NCBI GenBank assembly: GCA_003184365.1
Contig: NKYR01000033.1
Location: 125,728 to 189,727 of the forward strand
Direction: 5' to 3'
Origin: Evernia prunastri
Taxonomy: Eukaryota > Ascomycota > Lecanoromycetes > Lecanorales > Parmeliaceae
DNA: 64,000 nt
Positions 34,466 to 46,605 of the stretch are shown here, piece after piece (the stretch's first letter is position 1; the number at the start of each line of letters is the position of its first letter). The notes below the pieces were generated by a model. The model searched no databases. It was not told the DNA's origin and worked only from the letters and a program-made list of their open reading frames with translations. The position numbers and the translations under genes were made by a program.

Positions 34466-35766
34466 TCAAGGGTGACAACTCTCCAACTCGGTTTCACTGT
34501 TCCTCAGGGCCACGAATCCCCGGCCTTCTATGTTCCGCTGTGCCGATGAGCCGAAATCGCTCCGTCTCCCCGTCGGTACGTTGCTCTTTGGATGCGACAG
34601 GAGCCCTGCGGATACATTCTTGAAAAAGCCATTGGTGGCGAAGTAATAATAGAAAGGCCTCAACGCGGGCGTACAGGAGCATGTAAGTCCGGTGTTTATC
34701 TCGAGGACCCTATTTGAATATCAGTCGCCGTAAAGGACAATGTTGAATGAAGAAGGGTGGCTCACATCCAGAGTAAGATTTTACCGTCCCACCATACTTG
34801 GTCGGCCGCGTGGAGCTTGTGGACCAGGACGCTGTAACGAACGGCGGCAACCAGGAAGGCTCTATATGGCGGTTAGGATTGGTGCTACAAAGTGGTTGCA
34901 CCGAAGCTGGGTACTTGCATGGTTCCGCTCATGAAAATCAGGGTGACACCTAGCTTCTCCTTTCGAGATAGTTGCAAGCGCCAAATCATTGGCAGAGGTA
35001 GTACGATGATGAAGAGATCACAAATGAAGTTCAAGGAACCGTAGGCAAGACCGACCTCGATAGAGATCACGCAGTGGCCGAAATATTTAACGATGGGAGC
35101 GCAGCCGAACAGCTGTGTCAAAAGATTGGCGAACAGATAGCCGAAGACGAAGGTCATGACTGCCCAGGTGGAATACTTGAAATACTTGTTCACGCCGAAG
35201 AGGCGCAGGTATAGGAGAAGGATGGTGGTTTTGTAGCCGAATAAGGAGCCAAGATAGAAGAACGAGGATATGAAGTTCCACTGGCTCGGGAGAGCATGTT
35301 AGCAAGCTCAGATCAACATCCGAGACTACTTTTACCTTGTTGAACGCAGCGTAGAGGTCAGGGGACATGTCGGCAGTATGCCATCCGAAGCCATAATTCG
35401 TTCCTAAACCTTAGTGAGCAAAACGGGGCTGTACAGGACGGGCAACAGGCGTACCGTATGCAATAAGAACGTTGTAGACTATGCAAAGCAGCTGTTCGAA
35501 CCTCTTGAGTAAGGCTGCAACGAGTGAAGGGTATGATGAGGAAGAATACCTACCAGAGTAAGAAATGCAGCATCTATGACTTGTGAGGGCAAGGCCACAA
35601 GGAGACGGAGGCAGGATAGCTTACAATCATCCAGGCTAATCGAATGACTAATGAAAGCTCTAGTCCAAACCCGAATTGTCACCAAGAGACTAGAAACACC
35701 GGCAGATACCACGCAAACAACCACAATGGTATGTTGATTGCTCGAGGGATCAGTGTTGACGACCAT
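34466..35766 (-). CDS. PTH11-like rhodopsin-domain membrane receptor, 331 aa
   Basis: Seven exons on the minus strand (35766-35625, 35573-35550, 35514-35455, 35403-35336, 35280-34919, 34861-34766, 34709-34466) add up to one frame. The product has the SAT4/PTH11 rhodopsin-domain hallmarks: an N-terminal segment VVVCVVSAGVSSLLVTIRVW, an LDDY motif, NYGFGWHTADM, WNFISSFFYLGSLFGYKTT, the paired cysteines of FGCAPIV and HCVISIE, the NFICDLFIIVLPLPMIWRLQ helix, then TIAFLVAAVRYSVLVH and a EINTGLTCSCTPALRPF end. Seven transmembrane segments are expected at the plasma membrane, as in PTH11 surface-sensing receptors; the ligand is unknown. Two oddities: intron 2 would be only 35 nt, and intron 5 uses a GC donor (GCAAGT). 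An upstream in-frame ATG at 35811 adds 15 residues. Confidence 0.75.
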
Positions 35767-35811
35767 TGCTCGACGTATTGCAAAATGGTGAGACAAAAAT
35801 ATTGTAATCAT

Positions 35812-38381
35812 GTGAGATCCAAGTCAGGGCCACGGACACTTATGACTGAGAAGTCGGTGACCAAAAAGAATACCATTTCGAACGCTCTCTGATCTGGTCA
35901 GATTAGGCAGCACACGGCTGTGAGGGAACAATTTGTGGGGGGGGCTGAACAGGTACTGCGCAAAAGCATATGCAATTGACGTGGAAGTGTGTCAATCATG
36001 CATGTAGAGCCTTTCTTGCAGTACAGACCTGGTGCAGCAACTGCCCTTTCACTGCCCATGCGGGTAGAATTACATGCCTAAGACGAACGGTCCAAACAGT
36101 AGGAGAACAACGTTGCGGGAAGCCACATGAATTATCCTTTCGCGTTGAATCGCAAGAGTTTGTGTAGAAAGACAGGGATGCTTGCCAGCGGCGCCGTGGG
36201 GGTCTGCAGGTCAAGATAAAAATACCTGCAAGTTATTGGACTACCGGCCGAGCATGATGCAGCGGGATCCCATCTTTCCAAAGGCTATATTTAAACGGGA
36301 GCCAATGCCTCGAGGCGTTTGGGTCAACGGTTGAGCGAATCTTCAGCGAACGAGAACATCATCCTCGATATATCTTCGATACGTTTTGCGGTATTGGGAC
36401 CGGCCACACCGAATTACATCGCATAGAATTAGTCATAGTCTATGCTATGCTATGCGGTGAATACTTGGCTACACACATTTGGAGATGATCGGTCAGCTTT
36501 CATCCCTGCGGCAGTCGGGTTTCGCTCCGTGAACAGGTATGTTGTGTGTGGCAGAAGAAGAAAAAGACAGCATTGCATGCTGCATGTCAGCATAGAGCCT
36601 ATATATTTTCCAGCTCCGATAGGATGATCCTCAGGACGAACACGTAGTCCAAAGCTTAATCTTCGGTTAACTTCTTGCCTTCCCCGTTCCGAGCCTCGTG
36701 CTACGTGCTTCGTCCGTTCTGTGCGTCCGTTGCGTGCGTCGGTCTCGTCCGTCATACGCCCACAGCTGCATGGCGCTTAGCAAGACTCTCATCCAATACT
36801 TGCTCTGAGTCGAGTCGGTCCCACAATCATTGATTGCCACGAGAGCAGAATGATCTCGGAAATTCAAATCAGGTGCCGGCAATAAGAAAGTCTTAAACAC
36901 ATACTGCCTGACTTTTTCGCTTGGATAACACTTGTAGTACTCTAGACCTCAATTTCTTCTATTAGTAAGTTTCTGTTCTGCTCATGACATTGGGATACTC
37001 TCGACTGTATAGAATGAGTAGCTAGAAGGGTCATTTAATGATGAAGAAAATAAGTAGACTGCCTACCTAGGTCTTTGTAGCCACCTCAATACTCCGAAGC
37101 TGAATTCCGTTCATACGGGATTCCAAATTTCAGCCTCTCATAAAAGCGTAAGAAAATAGATGCATATGCAAGATAACTTCTTATTTTTTTGTCTGCTGAC
37201 GAATAGAATCAGCCCTAAACCTGTTCACGGATGGAAGCCGTATTATTCGAAGATCCAAAAAATATCTCCTAGAAGTAATTATGGAACGATCCTTGGGCGT
37301 GATAAATGCTTTGATCGTCAAGTTGGCCCTAGGTATCAATCCGAAGTACGAGGACCTAGGTAAGCCGAGGTGCATTGTCCAGGCAACCCTCGCCGGGGCG
37401 CGGGCGGGCTATTACCCGAAATCTTGGCGCTGAAGTCTTGGCGTCTGACGGATATATCAATTATCAAATCTGATCCAGGAGAGGATACAAGCTTGAGTCC
37501 GCAGAGGCTGTTTACGTCCTTGAGAATGACATGTAACCCATCAAAGAAAGACTCCGGAGAGCAAGCAGGCCGTGTCATTTGTCTATCTAAGCATTGGCCA
37601 TGCTCGGTCGCCTTGCATACTCTAGAGGTGAGCGGGGCCAGTCTGTATCTTCTATGTACACTTATGACTTGCTATCGGGGAGACGGAATTCGGTCTCAAA
37701 AGTGCCGAGTTTGATGACTGTAGACGATACTCGCGTGTACTAAATGTGCTATAGGATCCCGACAACGCCTTCCTTCACCGGTGCATTTCTGCCCTTGAGG
37801 TCCACCTGGTGCTTGCCGCAATCCCGCCCTTGTCGCCTGTGGCTTGGTTGCGCAATACAAATGCTGGTGAATGACGTACACTAGATTCCTTATCTCACCG
37901 CGGTACGTGATGCTATCAGCGACAAGTTACGCGCTCCCTGCCGCGGTTCCATCCATGCGAGGTGTGTGGAATCTTCTTCCCCAAATATCAATCGCTTGTC
38001 AAAGCCAAAGTCTCCATTCCGTCGTTCCGCAGGGCGTATCTCCATCTGCTCGTTTAGCACCCAATGCAGTGCCATCTCCGTAATCCTCTGGTGGCTTACG
38101 CTTCAGCCGCGATAGAATCCCCAATGCCTTCCTAGCGATGCACGTGCTCAAGACAGGCGATGCTGATTACATCGCTTTGTTATTACCTCACCTGTTGTTT
38201 TCGAAGACGGCTTGTCAAGGTGCAGTCGCATTTTTATAGATGGCTTGTACCACGGTGGCGGTGCTGACCGATGTTCCTGCAGCATTGCCTACGAGGAAGT
38301 GTATCTCCCCTGTCTTCCTCTCTGCCATTAGGCCGAACGAGAACACAAGAAATCGAACTCCACCTCATCGCTTTCCCAACA
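35812..38381. other. Long intergenic region, no supported gene
   Basis: About 2.5 kb with only short frames. 36440-36660 has a GCTATGCTATGC microrepeat near 36440. 37371-37600 and 37880-38075 keep short open frames on the minus strand without a recognisable family. The MFS promoter lies toward the 3' end. Confidence 0.45.
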
Positions 38382-40073
38382 ATGACCTCTCTAACCATAA
38401 CAGAAGTAGAATGCGCTGAAGAACATGCAATGACCCTGATTGCCGGCAATGCAGAAGGTAAAGAATTTAGCAATCCAGCAAGCAGCTCCGGCCGGCATGC
38501 GCACGAGACCACCGCCAACGAAATATTTGATCCCGCCCATTCATCTGTAAAACCAGAGTACCCAACCGGCCCCAAGCTCTGGCTCATCATGCTCACCGTA
38601 GGGGCGGTTCTCATTCTCACCTGCATAGACATGAACATCGTCGCCACCGCCGTGCCGAGCATCACAGACCACTTCCACACCGTCACTGATGTCGGCTGGT
38701 ATTCGTCCGCCTTCAGGCTCTGCGTGTGCGCCTTCCAGTTCGTGTTCGGCAAAGCGTACACGGTCTTCTCCGTCAAGCGCGTCTTCTTGCTCGCCAACAC
38801 CATCTCTATAGCAGGCTCGCTGCTCTGCGGGACGGCCGTCACGTCTATCATGCTTGTCATTGGGAGGGCTGTAGCTGGATTAGGCTCTGCTGGTCTTCTT
38901 TCAGGGTGCTTCGTCATCCTCGTGCAATCGGTACCTCTGCGCCGACGGCCCTTATTCGTCGGCGTGATGGGCAGCATCGAAGGTGTGGCTACCCTAGCCG
39001 CACCACTCCTCGGTGGCGCTCTTACTCAGTCACTCGACTGGCGGTGGTGCTTTTACATTAACGTGCCCATCGGTGCCGTCACGCTTTTGTTGACCATGTG
39101 CTGTTTCTCAGACACGAGGAAGCCCAGCGACGTCGCCCGCATGACGTTCAAGCAGAAGGTATCGCAACTCGACTTATTGAGCAACCTACTCTTCCTTCCC
39201 GCGCTAACCAGCCTCTTTCTCGCATTCTCGTGGGCCGGCACTAAGTATCCTTGGGACAGTGGCAGAGTGATCGGTCCTCTTGTCGCTTTTGCCGTCCTGC
39301 TTGCCGCCTTTGTCTACAACCAATTCCGTCGCGGCAGCGCCGCTGCCCTCCCTTCCCGCATTATCAAGCGGCGCACCGTCATCGCCGGATTCATTTTCAT
39401 CATGTGCGCGAACAGCACTGGTAACGTACTCGAATATTATCTGCCAACTTACTACCAAATCGTTCGTGGATACTCTCCCGCCAAAAGCGGCTACATGATG
39501 CTCCCCATCATCATCGGTGCCACCATCGGCTCGCTCGTCCACGGCGCCGGTACAAGTGCCTTCGGCTACTACGCGCCATTCATGCTCTTCGCCTCGATCG
39601 TAATGCCCATTGCCGCGGGCCTCATGACCACCTTCAAAATCAACACTAGCTTCGCGCAACTCATCTCGTACACCGCCCTGTCCGGCCTCGCCTACGGCAT
39701 CGGTTTCTCGGGACCGCAGAACGCCGTGCAAACGGTGCTACCCGCGGAGGACGTCCCGCTCGGTCTGTCTGTCATGCTGTTCGCGCAGTCCTTCGGCCCG
39801 GCCGTGGCCGTCGCAGTCGCACAAGTTCTTTTAACAAATCAGCTCTCGACCAATCTCAGCGGTCTCGTGCCAGGTCTGAGTCGAGCAAATATCGAGAACA
39901 ACGGCCTGACGGGAATCGTGACGAGCGTGCCGCCGGCCAAGGTTAGAGAGGTTCTCGTGGGAGTCGATGAAAGTCTCATCCAGACATGGTATCTGGTCGT
40001 TGGGCTGGCGTGTGGGACGATGGTCGGGAGTTTGATGATAGAATGGCGGTCCGTCAAGTCAAAACGCGCCTGA
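38382..40073 (+). CDS. MFS multidrug-type transporter (DHA2-like), ~563 aa
   Basis: A single intronless frame. I chose ATG 38382 (MTSLTITEVEC) because the upstream extension to 38271 is basic and unlike family members. After ~65 cytosolic residues come closely spaced hydrophobic helices consistent with 14 transmembrane segments. Family motifs include DMNIVATAVPSI in helix 1, VGWYSSAFRLC in helix 2, the motif-C-like APLLGGALTQ, and the LDWRWCFYINVPIGA signature of the DHA2 drug:H+ antiporter family. It probably exports small molecules at the plasma membrane by proton exchange. Codon third positions are visibly C-rich and the gene lacks introns, unlike most neighbours in this island. A PDR-type ABC transporter relic follows on the same strand. 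Confidence 0.88.
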   Translation: MTSLTITEVECAEEHAMTLIAGNAEGKEFSNPASSSGRHAHETTANEIFDPAHSSVKPEYPTGPKLWLIMLTVGAVLILTCIDMNIVATAVPSITDHFHTVTDVGWYSSAFRLCVCAFQFVFGKAYTVFSVKRVFLLANTISIAGSLLCGTAVTSIMLVIGRAVAGLGSAGLLSGCFVILVQSVPLRRRPLFVGVMGSIEGVATLAAPLLGGALTQSLDWRWCFYINVPIGAVTLLLTMCCFSDTRKPSDVARMTFKQKVSQLDLLSNLLFLPALTSLFLAFSWAGTKYPWDSGRVIGPLVAFAVLLAAFVYNQFRRGSAAALPSRIIKRRTVIAGFIFIMCANSTGNVLEYYLPTYYQIVRGYSPAKSGYMMLPIIIGATIGSLVHGAGTSAFGYYAPFMLFASIVMPIAAGLMTTFKINTSFAQLISYTALSGLAYGIGFSGPQNAVQTVLPAEDVPLGLSVMLFAQSFGPAVAVAVAQVLLTNQLSTNLSGLVPGLSRANIENNGLTGIVTSVPPAKVREVLVGVDESLIQTWYLVVGLACGTMVGSLMIEWRSVKSKRA

Positions 40074-40279
40074 TAATAGTAGATGATCAACAATGACAAT
40101 GAATCGGATGAGGGCAGTCGAAGAGTAAAGAGCGGAAGGTACTCAATGAGGCCTTTCGCTAGAAACGGGAGCATTGCCGTAAGACGGACGACGAGAGTGG
40201 CGTAGGTTTAAGACTGCCTCCAAAGATGTCTTGACTTGGGAGTACGACATGTGCATCTGGACAGCTCCGACTTCTGGAA

Positions 40280-40520
40280 GATACCTATGGGTATATCAAA
40301 CCTGGTACTTTCACTGCTCTTATGGGTGTGTCTGACACTGGTAAAGCAACGCTCTTAGACCTACTCGCTTCACGAAAAGAACATCCGTGTTCTTAGGGGT
40401 GACAAATTTGGTTGATAGCGAACCTCATAGTCTCACGTTGCAACGTAGCATATCTTATGCCAGACACTTGATTGAGATGTGTGTTTGGACGTATCACTGC
40501 AGGTTCCCGTATCTGTTTGG
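40280..40520 (+). pseudogene. PDR-type ABC transporter relic
   Basis: One frame reads GYIKPGTFTALMGVSDTGKA followed by TLLDLLASRKE, which matches the first nucleotide-binding domain of pleiotropic-drug-resistance transporters around Walker A. The usual GxSGAGKTT is altered to GVSDTGKAT. After a stop near 40395 a second frame gives LVDSEPHSLTLQRSISYARH, equivalent to the next part of the domain (VDG-P-SFQRxxxYAQQ). No other ABC motif and no membrane domain remain. It is a short dead fragment. Confidence 0.68.
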
Positions 40521-41265
40521 CTGTCGAAGCCTGGAATGTGTTTTCTCAACGGAGTATGAGAGGTGGGGGCAAAGGTCCAAGCACTGAGTAGATCTTGGAT
40601 ATCAATAGCATAGCATACGCTCGCTAGTGTATGTTGCCTGCTCAATACGGGGCTTTCGTACGGATAGCGAACACTTTCATTGCACGAACGTTGCAGCAGA
40701 CTATGAAACTAAAATGCAAGACAACGATATCCTGAAGTAGATACCACGACAACCCTAAGAGGCCGTAGTGTAAGTTCCCATCACGTGTAAAGTTGGGATC
40801 CCTGACTCTTCCCGCTGATCCGTGACCCGCCGGACTCTTGCCGGCCAAGTGAGGAACAGAAACCGAACTCGCAGACCTTTTACAAATGTTCAATCGAAAG
40901 CAACAACACCTGCGAGCTCTCGACCATGATAAGGGAAGAGGTGGTATGAGCAATCTTTGGGGGAGAGGTCCTTGGATCTGCTTGACGTTGCAGCCGTAAG
41001 GATGACATTTATGAATCGGGTTTTTTTTTCTTTTTGGTGAACAATCAAATGACAAGCACTCCTTCATTGGATGAATAGAAATATCCGAGCAAGCAGCCAC
41101 GAGCTGGCCGTGATGATCTGACAAGTATTAGCCTTCGCTATTACGCCTTGACAGGGACGGGATGTTTGGCTCACGAGTGTGTAAAATCATTCGGGACTGC
41201 CCCATGGCCTGGTAAGCGTACCTCAGAATGAGAACGCTTGGTGTACCGTGGGGCTGTCAAGATGG
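40521..41265. other. Intergenic
   Basis: A 160-codon minus-strand frame at 40642-41124 is open but Cys/Arg-rich and without family signal, so I leave it unannotated. The rest is the 3' flank of the large NACHT gene. Confidence 0.45.
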
Positions 41266-44200
41266 TTAGGATGATGGCGGGCGAGCTCGTCCCGCGTTTT
41301 CTCTTTCTATCCTGCACCGCTCCAAGTACCTGAGGATTAAAACTTTGCGAGACTTCCTGGCTATCTCTTCTGGTGTCCTACCTCGCCCATCTTTGAACCC
41401 AACCGAGGCTCCAGCCTCGACAAGAATCTTTGCCAGGTCGGCCGTTACCAGATTGTCACCATACTCTTCAGCAGCACAATAGCATAACGGCGTGATTCTT
41501 TTTACCACTGGGTCCGGTAATGCACCAAAGGAAAGAAGCATTGTCACGGCCGTTTTGTGATATTTTTGAACTGCTGCAAAGAGAGGAGTACGACCTTGCG
41601 TGTTGGGAGTATCTGGGGTTATGCCACGATCCAATAGATCTTTGAGAGCACTGGTGTCACCATCGTTTGCCGCATTGAAAACTTTAGCGACGTTAAGCCA
41701 TTTGCTCGGTGGATCTTTCAGACCACGGTAGTGGGACAATTTGAGGAGAACATCTTCTTTGCCGTTACTTGCTGCTGTTTGGAACAACTCATCTGTGATC
41801 TCTAGATTGGGATTGTAATTGTATAGCCACTCGATTGGACCGGGCGACCGTCCTCGGTCATGTGCTTCCACTGCTGCCTTCAGAGCGTGTTGTGTAATTA
41901 CCACCGGAACATTCTTTTGTAGCAGCAAGTCAAACGTTTTAACCGAGAAAATTGTTTGCTCCGCTACGGCCACAGACAGCGGTTCTCCTGCATGAATCTC
42001 CTCGGCTTCTTCCAGCAGGAATTCGACTATCGAATAACCAATTTCTTCGTCCATATTCCTAGCTGCTGCTTCAAGTAGGCTCTCTGGGATTGAGGCTGTT
42101 CGACCGTGAGCCCAAAAGAACCTGAAGAGTTGCAAAGGATATACATTTGCTGCTGCTTTAAGAACCTCGAGCGTAATGGGCAGATGACCAGGTTTCTTAA
42201 TGACGGCTCTGACAATGTCATTACGGTACATACTCACTGCAGCCATCAGCACTTCCTCAGTGAGCAATTCAGGCTCAAGCCAGCGTAGCAGGTGTTCCGT
42301 CAAAGCGCCTGCGCGGATAAGAGTCGATAGCTTGCCCTCTGTCATTTCAATTGGACCAAAAGCTTCCTCCAATGCCTGGATCGCTTCTCTCCCGTTGCCC
42401 TTATTTTTGGTTGCCTCAACGAACGCGTCCTCGGGAAACGTGGTCATACCAGCTTTCTCTAGAAGCCTCCTAACCAACTCGCCACCACAGGACCGATTAT
42501 GAGCGGCTGCTTCTAGAACATCAATTGTGACATCGATCTCCCCAAAGCACGCTAGTAGTTGCATCGCAGCGTCTAGTGGCAATCTCTTCACGGCTTCTCT
42601 CACGACGCACTCCGTGAATACAGCGGTCTGAGCTCGTTCTAAAAGCAATGGCATAAACTCGCTTCCACATTCCTTGTTTTGAGCTGCGATCATAAGGACA
42701 TCTTCTGTAACATCGCGATCTTCGGCTCGATCAAGCAACAGCCTCAGCATTTCTGTGCTTCCTAATTCATCGGAATCTGCAGCATTACGCAGCAAGCCAC
42801 ACATTTCTTGAGCGATCAAATTCTCACCTGCTCGATCGAGTAGCCGAGTCATCGTTTCAATACATTCATGTCCACACCTTGCGAAGCCGTGCAAGAGGTT
42901 AGAGATCTCTTGGACGGTTACTGTGTCATCTGCACGGTCAAAGAGGAGAGGTAGACTCGCATGTCCATCCCGCTTCCAATAAGACCACTCTGCAGCTTTC
43001 TTCAAAGTTTTGCAATTGATCTCGCAGCCGTGCTCAAGCAACACATCTAGAACCTCTGCACCCACCATCATAGCATTATCTTCCAGCATGTCTTGTGTGA
43101 TTTTCCCCCCATGAAGGAGCAAAAGGTCTAGCTTCTCGCGGTTTCGATTCAATACCGCGATCCACACTGAGTACGCGGTAATACAAGACCCCCCACCATG
43201 GGCGAGTAAAACCTTCATAATGTTAAGCTTCGTGATGTCATCACATTGAGAGATATTCGAATCCAGGGGCCCTAGTGCTGAAGTGATAGATGAGCGATCT
43301 GCTTTGTTCAAGAGAAGAGCTATCTTTTCTAGATTCGGTTGGTACATTGCTATGCTCAAGATGTAGCTGGGCATACGATCATGTGCTGTCCTGTTGAGTA
43401 GTAACCTGAAGTCGTCCACACTTGCCCGCTCCGCAGCATGACCAAGTGTCTCTGAGGTGATCGTGAACTCAGGATTCTGCTCTAGTAGAAGACCAATCCT
43501 TCCGTCATAGGTGTGGTTGATACCAGCAGTTATGATACGCTGATCTAGGTAGACACCTGCGTCTGATCCTAGCAATTTAACCAGCCTTTCTTTTTCAAGG
43601 TACTGCGCTGCATATCTCAGCACTGTGGGCGTGATCTCTATGTCTGTTTCACTCTCCATAGGTGTGTCGACCACTTCGTTTTGAACAGATACCATCGCCA
43701 GGATTAGGGCACTCCTTCGTTCTTCCGTACTGATTTGGTTCTTTTGTAAACAGGCGTCCACGATTTCGCTGTATCCGTACGTAACTGCAACATAGAAAGA
43801 CGCTAGCGGGCAAGTATGATAGCGACTGAGAAGACTTTGTAGCTGCGAAAACCACTCTGGCGCCATGTGCACATTTCTACAGAACTTTTGAACCCAAGCA
43901 TTGAAGGCCATGTTGCTTGGAGGTCGGCTCGATATAAAAGAACGAAATATTCGGCCAAAATTGGTATCTGCAGTTCGAGCATTCCGTGAAGCTAGATTGC
44001 AGTGAGTCATAGAGAAATCCAATCCATACGCGACAAACTCAGCGAGCGTTGCGCTTTCAGTCAAGGTAAGTCTCTTCGGGAGGTCGACAATATGACCATC
44101 GGCAAGAGCGGACACTCGGTTCGAACTATCGGTTGTTGCGATCATATGCAACAAGCAGCTCTCGGCGGCGACAGTATTACAGGAAGCCTCGGAGAATTCC

Positions 44201-46605
44201 GCTCTATTCTCCAAAAACTCCCTCACAGATAAGTGGGCAAAGCGAAAGATATCTAGGCCCTCATCATACACGACTAGATTATGACATAGGTCTAACAAGA
44301 TCTCTTTCGTTGCGTATGGCGAAGGCTCTCCGTTCTTGACACTGACAGCCCGTAGAAAAGTTGAAGCATTCAATGTCGTCTGGGCACAGAGCAACCATTT
44401 CAAGGTGTTTACGATTAAAACGCGAGAGGCTTCACCAGCGTACGTAGTGAGCTGACTGTAAATCTGGACGTATAATTGCTCCATTTTGGGCGGCATGTGT
44501 CCAAGTTTTGATCGAATGTCTTCATCAAGCTTCTGCTGACAGAGGACTTCGAGTTGTAGGCTCGCCCATCGAAACCTGAATTAGGTCTCAGTCAGTTGCA
44601 TAATTGATATGAATAGATGAAAAGACTGACATCCCATCTGAGTATAGACACACTTGTTCAATAATCAGCGCCTGCATCTCCTCTCGTGCCCGGCTATTAC
44701 GTAAGAGTCGTCCCTTTTCGACAAGGCTTTCAGTCTCTATCTTAACAAAATCTTCGATATCTCGAGAATTCTTGTTTTTCGACACACTTAGACTTGGATA
44801 ATCTTGAAGTTGCCAGACTATGTCTTGGTCATCACGGCTGGAGACAAAGATCTTGACTAAGCCAGCAGATTCTTTTAAGATATATTCGAAGGCATCGAGG
44901 AGAAATTGACGCTTATCCGGGTCACATTCGTCGAGGGCATCGATAATGATAGTCGCAGCTCCGTGGAGCTCAATGAGCCCCACTATGAGTTCCCGACTTT
45001 GCTCTGAACAAAGACCTTTGGATCTGAATCCTTCGGCTTGTTTTTTATATATCTGGATAGCGGGAGGAAGAAGAGCTTTGCTAGGCTGGACGGAAGCAAG
45101 TTGCCTTGAGACGCTCGCAAGCACAGCATCCGGGTCCTGTCGTTCAGGCTCTGCTGTGCTCCTCGAACAGTAGAAGTAGACAGGCACTGGGTCCTGGCCA
45201 GCCCGAAATTTGGTCATTGTATCCTGAATGACGATTGAACTGAATAGTCGTAGTCAGTACCAAATTTCCTGAACACTATGTGAACAGAAGGTGAAGGCTT
45301 TTCGTCTCGTCATGAATACGGTGCTTGGGCCGGCTCACACTAGAGTGGACTTTCCGGATCCTGCTGGACCGTGAAGCCAAAGAAGTGACGAAGCACTCTT
45401 GTTACGCCATTGCTTGTAAATCGGATCATGTAGCAGCCATTGCCCTGACCCAGGGAGAGCTTTCCCAACAATCTGCTGATGATGTTCTTGATACGGTTGA
45501 GACGACAGCCAGGCCAAAACTTTGATTCGCTCAGTGTCCAATCATCGTCAGCGAGAGCTCGTCTCCTACTGGAATTCAATGCTGACCGTTCAATATGTCT
45601 TCTAGACCGTCAAGCTGTTTACTCATTCGACAGATGGGGCCATCAATAGATGCTAGAAGCTTTCGCAATTCGGCATGCTTTTCATGTTCGTCTGAGAAGC
45701 AAGTCATCAGATTGATCTAAGCTAGAAATTGTCTCACACGCACCGACTGATAATGCGTCAAGACGGTCACTGATACTACTATTACCTACAAACTCTTTAT
45801 TCAGTAGCTGTAAATTACTACCTGGAGTGAGAGCCTACTTTCTGCGTCTACAAGGCTTGCATGACGATCAACACTCGTCTGCTCCGCATCAATGCTGAGT
45901 AGGAGACTCTCAAATTCTTCACGGGGCCTAATCACAGACTGGAAAACACGTTCTGTAGAGAGTTTTAGTCCGCGACTCGATACGAGTATTAATTGGAACG
46001 AACTTGCGGTATTTTGCTCAAAATATTGCCTTGCTCTTGCCAAGTACACAAAGGTGGATGCATATAACCGAACAAGGGCTTCCTCAAGAGCTTGTACACT
46101 AGCGGTCACTGAACTATGACGATGGAGATATACGCGTTCAAATATAGTGAAGCGGGAAATGCTATGAGCGATGGTTTCCGCAGCTTCAACGACAAAATCA
46201 AATTTGTTGATGTCACTGACCGCCACCTGTAAAATCGTTACCATACAATCTGAAGTGATTGGCATCAACTGTATAAACCTGTAACAAGAAGCGGACTCCA
46301 GCCCATGGAAGTGCAGCATGAGTTGGGTCGTACTGGATCACTACATCCCCAATTTGCTTGAAGTGATTGAGCCAGGTCACAATCTTACCGAGTAAGTCGC
46401 ACAGAATCACAGTCTCGCCTCCACAACCTGGCCGACCGCACCGCCATCGTTGTTCGATTGACTTTGTTTTCGCACTATTTGTTAATATGTGCAAATCGTT
46501 GAGAACATCCAGCCTTTCTTGTCCATCGAAATCGACTGCTTGACGGTCTTCTGGAGTCAGTTTACTGAGTGCAGCGGCCCAACGGTTAGCACTTGCTGCT
46601 GTCAT
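41266..46605 (-). CDS. Large NACHT protein with DUF7104-like and ankyrin repeats, ~1653 aa
   Basis: Seven exons on the minus strand (46605-46279, 46226-45839, 45785-45744, 45691-45587, 45519-45339, 45239-44631, 44575-41266) keep one frame over introns of 52-99 nt. The N-terminal ~200 residues are the fungal NACHT-associated domain (DPTHAALPWAGVRFLLQ, AVSDINKFDF). The P-loop GPAGSGKS lies near 337-344 and Walker B IIIDALDEC near 446-454, followed by SSRDDQDI. Next comes the conserved GMFRWASLQLE helix and a winged-helix-like region (FRFAHLSVREFLE). From about 860 to 1520 the protein is built of ~30-residue units of the type VTEDVLMIAAQNKECG...LLLERA, as in DUF7104 repeats. The end has ankyrin repeats (GRTPLFAAVQKYHKTAV, GRTPEEIARKS). 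It is probably a cytosolic nucleotide-switch receptor. The tiny 42-nt exon 3 and the exon 5 acceptor are the least certain. Confidence 0.82.

Noticed and set aside
38234..38977. 247-codon minus-strand open frame
   Set aside because: Shadow of the MFS gene 5' half and promoter; composition unlike a real protein.
39204..39731. 175-codon minus-strand open frame, acidic and Gly-rich
   Set aside because: Shadow of the C-biased MFS gene; no family signal.
40642..41124. 160-codon minus-strand frame
   Set aside because: No domain, odd Cys/Arg composition and no splice partners; could be chance in a non-coding region.
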